A DNA stretch of 6,004 nucleotides, taken from assembly GCA_900553005.1 (NCBI GenBank), contig USBU01000083.1:1-6004 (forward strand). Reading direction: 5' to 3'. Positions 1 to 5,590 of this stretch are shown here, piece by piece. The notes under the pieces were generated by a model that saw nothing but the letters and a program-made list of their open reading frames with translations, ran no database searches and was not told the origin of the DNA. Position 1 is the stretch's first letter, and each line of letters starts with the position of its first letter. Made by a program: the position numbers and the translations under genes. The stretch comes from an uncultured Eubacteriales bacterium (GTDB taxonomy: Bacteria > Bacillota > Clostridia > Christensenellales > Pumilibacteraceae).

Positions 1-45
1 GATGTAGCTCCGTCTCGTGGGCTCGGAGATGTGTATAAGAGACAG
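1..45 (+). other. Illumina/Nextera adapter with i7 index (assembly artefact)
   Basis: These bases are synthetic. Positions 12-45 match the 34-base Nextera Read 2 transposase adapter, starting GTCTCGTGGGCTCGG and ending in the Tn5 mosaic end AGATGTGTATAAGAGACAG. Positions 4-11 (GTAGCTCC) sit exactly where the 8-base i7 index belongs and, from memory, match Nextera XT v2 index N718. Positions 1-3 (GAT) fit the end of the P7 oligo. The layout is that of an untrimmed read-through read, reverse-complemented and assembled onto the contig end. Translated in the frame of the following gene it gives the familiar contaminant peptide GSEMCIRDR. Genomic sequence starts at about 46. Confidence 0.98.
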
Positions 46-1513
46 GGATAAGGGAGAGGACGGTCAGTATCTCTATAATTACGGAGAAGCGGATTGCAGA
101 GTTTACGGACTCGGCAATTATACCGGAAACGTCGAGGTTCCGTTTAAATTTTACAATCCCTCAAGCGAAAAGCGTCTCGACGGCGATTTTGCCGACTGGG
201 AAGATTATGAGGGTAATACCGCGATTACATACGATCTCGGCAATACAGAGGGCTATGAAATCAAGGCCTGGTGGGGCGACGAAGGAATGTATTTTGCGGC
301 AGTAATCCGGCACAATGTGCTTAACAACGATGCGGCTAACAATATGTGGGTTAATTCCGCGCTCTGCGTAGAAAACGCAATCGTTTCCGCGGATAAATCG
401 GTCGTGGTAAAGGGCAGATCTTATTTCTTTGCCTATACCGGAATGAATTATGATGGTATGCACAGGGCGCACGTTGTACAGGAGGGGAACGGAGATTACG
501 TAAGCTATATCGAGGCGTTTATTTCTAAGTCTTTGCTTATTCAGCCAGAATTCGCCGAATATTTTGACGAGCAAGGAAATCTGATCGACGGCTACGATAT
601 GCGTTTGGGCGTAGCGTTCCAAAATAAGGACGATAACGCTTTCCTGTTTGAAAATGGTCTTCAGAGCGAGGATAATTCCAAATCGAACAATTACTGGCAG
701 CCTATCGGGCGTAAATCGTATTATGAAGAAAAAATAGCCAAAAACGAGTTTCTTTATATCGATAAGCCCAATGCGGAAGTCAATCGCGGACTGCGCTTTA
801 TTTCCACCGTCGCGGCCGATCGCGCTATCGACGGCGATATAAGCGACTGGGCGGATTACGATGCGGCGGCCGAGTCCGGAGCGGTGTTGGTCAACACTAT
901 CGAAATCGGCGACGGCAGATACGGCAAGTACCGCGCTTATTACGGCGACGACGGACTGTATCTCAGCTTCGAGGGGTTGGTAAACAACGTTATTGTCGGA
1001 AATTATCAGACGGACGGATTATGGCAGCAGGATATTATGGGAATTTGGCATAAGAGCTTCAGCATGGAGCTGCACATAAAGACTTCCGCCTCGGATACTA
1101 CCCATGATAACGTCTATCATACGGTTTACGGTTTTAACAGTACGTTTATCAGCGAGGGCGCCGGCAATGCCAGAAGAAAAACCTATAACGGCGAAAAAAA
1201 TATTATGGAGTCGTGCATGAGCTATACTCAGCAGTCCGGCGGCAAATATCTGGTCGTTATCGAGGCCTTTATCCCCAATAAGGATCTGTACGGAATCAGC
1301 GGACAGGAGGGCGTCAATCCCTGGGTTTACAACTGGATTGTCGGTACCAACAACAGCAACGAAAACGATTATTATAACAGTATGGAAGAGTTTGTATTCG
1401 TTGAAGGCGGCTCGGGCGAGGTCGGAAATAATGCAAGCGGTTGGGGCAAACAGTGGATAGGCGGCGCTTACAAGGGCGATATGATCAAGACCTGGAGCGC
1501 GACTGCCGCATAA
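46..1513 (+). CDS. Tandem CBM9/DOMON-like domain protein, C-terminal fragment
   Basis: This is a 5'-truncated gene. The first full genomic codon is at 47, and 488 residues follow to the TAA at 1511-1513. Residues are numbered from that codon. The protein contains two copies of one beta-sandwich-like unit. Copy A has LDGDFADWEDY (44-54), WWGDEGMYFAAVI (75-87) and YVSYIEAFISKSLL (151-164). Copy B has IDGDISDWADY (261-271), YYGDDGLYLSFEG (298-310) and YLVVIEAFIPNKDL (401-414). The opening DGxxxDW and the later GDxGxY strand are typical of family 9 carbohydrate-binding modules and related DOMON-like domains, which are often appended to secreted glycoside hydrolases and surface proteins. Residues 1-40 look like the end of a preceding domain, so the whole protein was larger. 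Any signal peptide or catalytic domain would lie upstream. No sorting motif or transmembrane segment is seen at the C-terminus, which ends WSATAA. The domain family is recognised by motif only; ligand and function are unknown. An apparent GTG start at 17 is adapter and must not be used. A strong terminator follows 24 bases after the stop. Confidence 0.6.
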
Positions 1514-1537
1514 AATAGTTTTCAATCATACTCCTAT

Positions 1538-1573
1538 AAAAAGGTATTCCTGTTTTTCGGGAATACCTTTTTT
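1538..1573. terminator. Bidirectional intrinsic terminator
   Basis: The arms 1538-1550 (AAAAAGGTATTCC) and 1560-1572 are perfectly complementary over 13 bp, with a 9-base loop at 1551-1559. On the + strand the stem runs into six Ts (1568-1573), which would end transcription of the CBM9-like gene. The mirror A-run at 1538-1542 gives a T-run on the - strand. The same hairpin can therefore stop the converging rqcH transcript, whose stop codon is about 150 bases away. Confidence 0.9.
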
Positions 1574-1659
1574 AATGTAATAAAAACCGTCGGCATGGCC
1601 GGTAGATTCCTGTTTCGCACCGCGGCTAAGCGTATTTTTTATTCTATGCGCGCGCCGTA

Positions 1660-1694
1660 ATTTATCCGTATAATAATTCACGGATAAATATCCG
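1660..1694. repeat. Overlapping inverted repeats in the convergent gap
   Basis: The arms 1660-1669 (ATTTATCCGT) and 1680-1689 (ACGGATAAAT) form a perfect 10-bp stem with a 10-base loop. The right arm also belongs to a second, competing palindrome at 1681-1694 (CGGATAAATATCCG). The small hairpin is followed on the + strand by GGTTTTT and could act as a weak back-up terminator in that direction. The larger hairpin has no T-run on the - strand, so it is not a canonical terminator for rqcH, though it could protect the 3' end of that mRNA. The rest of 1574-1720 holds no gene that I can support. Confidence 0.5.
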
Positions 1695-1720
1695 GGTTTT
1701 TAGGCTGTTCTGTCTGTTTT

Positions 1721-3424
1721 TTATACTTCGTTCGGCTTTTTTGGCGTAACGTTTACCGTCTGCTGATGAGTGTAAATAACCTTGCCCGGGGGAGAGCCGG
1801 ACGGCTTTTTGACATATTTTATCAATGTGTAATCCACGGGGACGTTTGCGGACAGCGCGGCCTTAGAGTAGTGGGCAACATATGAGGCAACCTTATTTAC
1901 GGTATTTTGCGGGATATCGCAGCCCTGAATTACTCCGTGCGAGCCGTGGATTTTCTGAGTATGCAGCCATAGCCAGCCGCCGTCCGAACTGCGCACGATA
2001 GCGTCGTTCTGCACATTGTTTTTTCCTATCAGCACCGTATAACCGTCCACTTTAAGCTTAATCGGCTGCGCGGGCTTGAGTTTCTTTTTGTTTTTTATGC
2101 GTTTTAAAAGCCCGGCGGCTTCCATTTCCGCTGAAATTTCAGCGACGTCTCCTTCGTTTTCCGCATTGCTGAGAGCAGCCAGCAGGGATTCGTAGTAGTC
2201 GCCGCGCTCCTCGGCGGTAGCGGCCTGTTCCTCCGACTTGGCGATGGCGGTTTTTTTCTTGTTGTAGGATTTAAAGTATTTTTGCGCGTTGCTTTGCGGC
2301 GACAGCTTTGGATCCAGGCTGATCTCCGTCTTTTCGCCAGTATAATAGTTATCAAGCTCAACCTTATCGGCTCCGCCTTTAAGCCTGTATATATTTGCGG
2401 TCAAAAGCTCTCCTTTTATGCGGTCAAGTTCGTAATCGCCGCTTGACAATATTCTTTCGCGGTAAGCGGCCAGGCTTTTTTGGTTTTTCTTTACGGCGTT
2501 TCTGACTACGGCTGCAAGATGAGCGGTTTTTCCGGCCATGTATCCGTTTTCTTCGGCGGAAGAAAAATACGCTTCCATAGCCTCGTTCAGCGTTTTATAT
2601 GCCGTAAAGTCGCTTTCAAGATATGTGTAAGGCTTAATAAAGCATTCCCGTATCCGTCCGTCGCTTTCCAATACGCACGGCGCGTAAGCTTTGTTTATTT
2701 CGGCCATCGCTTCCGTAAATTTTTCCGGCGAAGCCAAAACCGTCTCTTTCTCGGGAGTAAGCGTCCCGTATGCGTCAAAGGTGATCTGACGCATAGAGGA
2801 GGGGGCAAATCCGTATATGCCGGACATCATATAATCGCTGAGATTTCCACCGCTGAAAGCAGCCAGCCTGTCGGTGATTTTCTGCGTTTCTTCCGGCGAA
2901 AATTTGTCCGCCTGAGCGGGCGGCAGCTTGTATTCCAGGCCGGGTAAAACCGCGCGCTCGGAAAAATCGTCAAAGCTGATATGTCTTATGCAGTCGGTTA
3001 TGATTCCGCGCTCGTCGGTCAGTATAAGATTGGAGTAGCGGCCCAAAAGCTCGGCGTAAAGCCGATAAGCTTTTTTGTAGCCCAGCTCGTCGGCGGCTTC
3101 GATGCAGATGCGTATAATGCGTTCATACGGCAGCGCGGTAATTTCGGTTATCGTACCGCCGCCGATATGCTTTCTCAGGTGCATCAGAAACGAAAACGCC
3201 GACAACGGGTTTTCGCACTGACGCGACGTGATATGGACGCGCGGACGCGACGGATTTGCGGACAGCAGCAGTAAAACGGAGCCGCGCTTGGTCCTGTCCT
3301 TAGGGCGCACGGATATGACCGCTTCATCCTTATTGGGCATACCGATACGCTCGATTCTTCCGCCCGAAAGCGTCGAATCGAGTTCTTTTGCGGCTATTTT
3401 ATACGTAAGCGCGTCGAAAGGCAT
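1721..3424 (-). CDS. rqcH: Ribosome quality control protein RqcH (NFACT / FbpA-like family)
   Basis: The gene encodes a complete 567-residue protein, close to the B. subtilis RqcH (YloA) length. RqcH binds 50S subunits carrying a stalled peptidyl-tRNA and recruits tRNA-Ala, so that C-terminal Ala tails are added without a template. Residues 1 to about 220 are the NFACT-N domain (start MPFDALTYK; ELLGRYSNLILTD at 125-137). About 275-445 is a helical coiled-coil arm with the family signature LDPKLSPQSNAQKYFKSYNKKK (370-391). About 455-567 is NFACT-R (IGKNNVQND at 466-474, WLWLHTQKIHGSHGVI at 484-499, VDYTLIKYVKKPSGSPPGKVIYT at 530-552). The Asp-Arg pair needed for tRNA binding in B. subtilis (D97-R98) appears here as Glu101-Arg102. 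Older annotation calls such proteins fibronectin-binding; the conserved motifs support the RQC role. The ATG is preceded by GGAGA at 3431-3435 with 6 bases between them. The gene is transcribed divergently from tig from its own strong promoter. Confidence 0.95.
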   Translation of the reverse strand: MPFDALTYKIAAKELDSTLSGGRIERIGMPNKDEAVISVRPKDRTKRGSVLLLLSANPSRPRVHITSRQCENPLSAFSFLMHLRKHIGGGTITEITALPYERIIRICIEAADELGYKKAYRLYAELLGRYSNLILTDERGIITDCIRHISFDDFSERAVLPGLEYKLPPAQADKFSPEETQKITDRLAAFSGGNLSDYMMSGIYGFAPSSMRQITFDAYGTLTPEKETVLASPEKFTEAMAEINKAYAPCVLESDGRIRECFIKPYTYLESDFTAYKTLNEAMEAYFSSAEENGYMAGKTAHLAAVVRNAVKKNQKSLAAYRERILSSGDYELDRIKGELLTANIYRLKGGADKVELDNYYTGEKTEISLDPKLSPQSNAQKYFKSYNKKKTAIAKSEEQAATAEERGDYYESLLAALSNAENEGDVAEISAEMEAAGLLKRIKNKKKLKPAQPIKLKVDGYTVLIGKNNVQNDAIVRSSDGGWLWLHTQKIHGSHGVIQGCDIPQNTVNKVASYVAHYSKAALSANVPVDYTLIKYVKKPSGSPPGKVIYTHQQTVNVTPKKPNEV

Positions 3425-3460
3425 AATTTTTCTCCGGATTTCACTGTTTTTTCAAGGTTT

Positions 3461-3490
3461 ATTATACCTATATTTCAATAACATTGTCAA
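3461..3490 (-). promoter_or_regulatory. Sigma-A-type promoter of rqcH
   Basis: On the - strand a perfect TTGACA (3485-3490) is followed by 18 bases and a perfect TATAAT (3461-3466). Transcription would begin near 3454, leaving a leader of about 30 bases before the rqcH ATG, with the GGAGA ribosome binding site inside it. The match to the housekeeping consensus is 12 of 12. Confidence 0.85.
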
Positions 3491-3502
3491 TAAAAATTGA
3501 CA
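3485..3502. repeat. Inverted repeat made by back-to-back -35 boxes
   Basis: TGTCAATAAAAATTGACA consists of two 7-base arms (3485-3491 and 3496-3502) that are perfect reverse complements around AAAA. Each arm contains the -35 hexamer of one of the two divergent promoters. The dyad could simply reflect two consensus -35 boxes placed head to head, or it could also serve as a protein-binding operator. The sequence alone cannot separate these options. Confidence 0.7.
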
Positions 3503-3525
3503 AAAGCTTTTTTATTTGATATTAT
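3497..3525 (+). promoter_or_regulatory. Sigma-A-type promoter of the tig-clpP-clpX operon
   Basis: A perfect TTGACA (3497-3502) is followed by 17 bases and TATTAT (3520-3525), which matches 5 of 6 bases of the -10 consensus. The bases TGA directly upstream (3517-3519) supply an extended -10 TGn element. Transcription would begin near 3532, giving a leader of only about 22 bases to the tig ATG, with no room for a riboswitch or attenuator. No CtsR or CIRCE heat-shock operator is seen. Confidence 0.85.
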
Positions 3526-3542
3526 TATCTGGTATCAATTTT

Positions 3543-3547
3543 GGAGG
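3543..3547 (+). promoter_or_regulatory. tig ribosome binding site
   Basis: GGAGG lies 6 bases before the ATG at 3554. This fixes the tig start there rather than at the in-frame TTG at 3497, which is inside the -35 box and would lie upstream of the transcript start. Confidence 0.92.
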
Positions 3548-3553
3548 ATTAAA

Positions 3554-4963
3554 ATGAACTACACTATCGAAGAATCCAAAGGCGAAGTAAAGCTTAATTT
3601 TTCGCTTACCGCCGAAGAATGGGACGCCAGTCTTAACAAGGCTTATATTAAAAATAAGTCCAGGTTTAACGTACCCGGATTCCGCAAGGGGCACGCTACC
3701 CGAAAGATGATCGAAAAGCTGTACGGAGAGGGCGTTTTCTTTGACGACGCGTTTAACGACGCTTTTTACGAAGCCTACGGTAAGGCCTTGTCCGAGCATG
3801 AGGAAATTTTCCCGGTGGACGAGCCCAAGGTTGACATAGACGGCATTACGGCCGACGGGATTGCCTTTCACGCGGTGGTCACAGTTAAGCCCGATGTGGT
3901 TTTAGGACCGTATAAGGGTATTAAAGTCGGTAAAGTTGAGTATAATGTTACGGCGGAAGAGGTGCAGGCCGAAATCGATCGCGCAGTCAAGCAGGCGTCG
4001 AGAAAGGTGGACGTAGAGGGCCGCGCGGTTCAAAACGGCGATATCGTCAATCTCGATTACAGCGGCAGCGTGGACGGCATTAAATTCGACGGCGGCACGG
4101 CCTCCAATCAGGAGCTTGTTATCGGCTCAGGCTCCTTTATTCCCGGCTTCGAGGAGCAGATGATCGGCATGAACGTCGGGGAAACAAAGGAGCTAAACGT
4201 TCCTTTCCCCAAGGATTATCACGCTAAGGAGCTTGCCGGCAAGGATTCTGTTTTTACGGTTACCGTCAATAAGATTATGGCGGAGGAAAAGCCGGAGGTC
4301 AACGACGAGTTTGTTAAGGACGTCAGTAAATTCGACACGCTTGCCGATTATAAGGTGGATATCGAAAAGCGTCTTCAGGACAACAAGAACCGTCAGGCCG
4401 ACGCCGAAAACGAAAATGCCCTTATAGAGGCGGTTACGGCCGGCGCCGAGGTCGAAATTCCGCAGTGCATGATAGACAGTCAGATAGATTATCTTGTCCG
4501 CGATATGGAATACAGGCTTATGTATATGTATCAGGGCATGAAGCTGGAGGACTATCTTAAGTACACCGGAAGCAGCATGGAGGAGCTTAGAAAGAGCAAG
4601 GCAGAGGACGCCAAGCGCGACGTTAAAACCCGTCTTACTCTCGAGGCCATCGTAAAAGCCGAAAAGCTGGACGTCACCGACGAGGAACTCGAAGCCGAGG
4701 TGGCAAGAGTAGCGGAGTCTGCCGGCAAAAAGGCGGACGAATACCGCAAGTCCATGGACGAAAGACAGCTTTCCTACATGAAGAACGATTTACTGATGAA
4801 AAAGCTTATCGCGTTTTTAAAGGAGAATAATACGTTCGAGCTTAAAAAAGCGGAGAAAAAAGCGCCCGCAAAGAAAACCGCAGCTAAGGCCGAAGCAGAG
4901 GACGGCGATAAAAAGCCGGCGGCTAAAAAGACTGTAAAGAAAACCACGGCAGATAAAAAATAA
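3554..4963 (+). CDS. tig: Trigger factor, ribosome-associated chaperone / PPIase
   Basis: The gene encodes a 469-residue cytosolic chaperone that docks at the ribosome exit tunnel and shields nascent chains. Residues 1 to about 115 are the ribosome-binding domain. The docking loop is PGFRKGHAT (41-49), with Thr49 where the family signature GFRxGxxP has Pro. About 155-243 is the FKBP-type peptidyl-prolyl isomerase domain (NGDIVNLDYSG at 161-171, FIPGFEEQMIGMNVGE at 195-210, TVTVNKIMA at 235-243). About 250-430 is the helical SurA-like C-terminal chaperone domain. Residues 431-469 form a low-complexity Lys/Ala-rich tail with 15 Lys in 39 residues. It accounts for the excess over the usual length of about 430. 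It is the first gene of the operon; clpP starts 21 bases after its stop. The ATG start is chosen from the GGAGG at 3543-3547 and the conserved N-terminal MNYTIEES-type opening. Confidence 0.97.
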   Translation: MNYTIEESKGEVKLNFSLTAEEWDASLNKAYIKNKSRFNVPGFRKGHATRKMIEKLYGEGVFFDDAFNDAFYEAYGKALSEHEEIFPVDEPKVDIDGITADGIAFHAVVTVKPDVVLGPYKGIKVGKVEYNVTAEEVQAEIDRAVKQASRKVDVEGRAVQNGDIVNLDYSGSVDGIKFDGGTASNQELVIGSGSFIPGFEEQMIGMNVGETKELNVPFPKDYHAKELAGKDSVFTVTVNKIMAEEKPEVNDEFVKDVSKFDTLADYKVDIEKRLQDNKNRQADAENENALIEAVTAGAEVEIPQCMIDSQIDYLVRDMEYRLMYMYQGMKLEDYLKYTGSSMEELRKSKAEDAKRDVKTRLTLEAIVKAEKLDVTDEELEAEVARVAESAGKKADEYRKSMDERQLSYMKNDLLMKKLIAFLKENNTFELKKAEKKAPAKKTAAKAEAEDGDKKPAAKKTVKKTTADKK

Positions 4964-4970
4964 TTCAGTC

Positions 4971-4978
4971 AAGGAAGG
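4971..4978 (+). promoter_or_regulatory. clpP ribosome binding site
   Basis: AAGGAAGG sits in the short tig-clpP gap, 6 bases before the ATG at 4985. A TTG at 4982 directly upstream is in frame but leaves only 3 bases of spacing, so the ATG is the better start. No promoter or terminator is seen in this 21-base gap. Confidence 0.85.
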
Positions 4979-4984
4979 TTTTTG

Positions 4985-5578
4985 ATGATTAAAAACAATC
5001 TTGTCCCTATGGTAGTCGAGCAGACCAATCGCGGAGAACGCTCTTATGACATTTATTCGCGTCTTTTGGAGGACCGCATAGTGTTTCTTACCGGCGAGGT
5101 AAACGATATCAGCGCAGATATAGTGATAGCGCAGCTCATTTATCTCGAGGGTAAGGATCCGGAAAAAGATATAAGCCTTTATATCAACAGTCCCGGCGGA
5201 AGCGTTACTGCAGGTATGGGTATTTACGATACCATGAATTATATCAAGTGCGACGTCAGCACTATTTGCGTTGGCATGGCCGCGTCGATGGGCGCGTTTT
5301 TGCTGTCCTCGGGCGCCAAGGGCAAACGTTATACGCTGCCTAACAGCGAAATAATGATTCATCAGCCGTTGGGCGGAGCGCAGGGACAGGCCAGCGATAT
5401 TGCAATACAGGCCGAGCATATTCTCAAGATCAAAAAGCGTATGAATAAAATCTTGTCCGAAAATACTTCTCAGCCCTTGGACAAGATTGAAAAGGACGTT
5501 GACCGCGACTTTTATATGACGGCGGAAGAGGCGCTTGCTTACGGGCTTGTGGATCGTATTTTCGATAAAAGACAATAG
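4985..5578 (+). CDS. clpP: ATP-dependent Clp protease proteolytic subunit ClpP
   Basis: The gene encodes a complete 197-residue ClpP of normal family length. ClpP is a serine peptidase that forms two stacked heptameric rings in the cytosol and degrades proteins fed in by AAA+ unfoldases such as ClpX. The catalytic triad is intact: Ser101 in GMAASMGAFLL (98-107), His126 in EIMIHQPLGGAQGQASD (122-138) and Asp175 in DVDRDFYMTAEEA (171-183). The substrate-binding and oxyanion segment INSPGGSVTAG (67-77) and the opening LVPMVVEQTNRGERSYDIYSRLL (6-28) are typical of family S14. No propeptide is obvious. The gene lies between tig and clpX, 21 bases after the tig stop, and its stop codon overlaps the clpX ribosome binding site, which suggests co-translation and balanced expression with ClpX. 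Confidence 0.98.
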   Translation: MIKNNLVPMVVEQTNRGERSYDIYSRLLEDRIVFLTGEVNDISADIVIAQLIYLEGKDPEKDISLYINSPGGSVTAGMGIYDTMNYIKCDVSTICVGMAASMGAFLLSSGAKGKRYTLPNSEIMIHQPLGGAQGQASDIAIQAEHILKIKKRMNKILSENTSQPLDKIEKDVDRDFYMTAEEALAYGLVDRIFDKRQ

Positions 5579-5581
5579 GAG
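5577..5581 (+). promoter_or_regulatory. clpX ribosome binding site overlapping the clpP stop
   Basis: AGGAG begins within the clpP TAG stop (5576-5578) and lies 9 bases before the TTG start at 5591. The overlap suggests that ribosomes ending clpP translation can re-initiate on clpX. The site supports the TTG, because the first in-frame ATG would remove the zinc-binding domain. Confidence 0.75.
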
Positions 5582-5590
5582 TAAGTATTA

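Noticed and set aside
17..45. GTG start and first residues of the CBM9-like gene
   Set aside because: They are translated from the Nextera adapter. The true start lies upstream of the sequenced genomic DNA.
1019..1525. 168-codon - strand open frame, and a similar one at 161-622
   Set aside because: Both are antisense to the CBM9-like gene, whose internal repeats show that its frame is the real one. The first also has no plausible leader.
1660..1689. Dedicated rho-independent terminator of rqcH
   Set aside because: The 10-bp stem is good, but the - strand sequence after it (TTACGGCGCG) lacks a T-run. The bidirectional hairpin at 1538-1573 is the better candidate.
2480..3500. + strand open frames within rqcH (2480-2947, 2981-3274, 3228-3500)
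   Set aside because: They are shadows of rqcH, which matches its family along its full length. The last also runs through the promoter region.
3497..3553. TTG start giving trigger factor 19 extra N-terminal residues
   Set aside because: The TTG is part of the -35 box, the extension is not family-like, and a good GGAGG precedes the ATG at 3554.
3425..3553. CtsR or HrcA (CIRCE) heat-shock operator in front of tig
   Set aside because: I looked for GGTCAAA direct repeats and for the TTAGCACTC/GAGTGCTAA inverted repeat. Neither is present. The TGTCAA/TTGACA dyad is explained by the -35 boxes.
4982..4984. TTG one codon before the clpP ATG as start
   Set aside because: The spacing to AAGGAAGG is only 3 bases, whereas the ATG has 6 and is the stronger start codon.
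4817..5575. 252-codon open frame on the - strand across the tig end and clpP
   Set aside because: It lies wholly antisense to well-recognised genes with intact motifs, has no recognisable family features, and crosses the tig-clpP gap. It is a by-product of codon composition.
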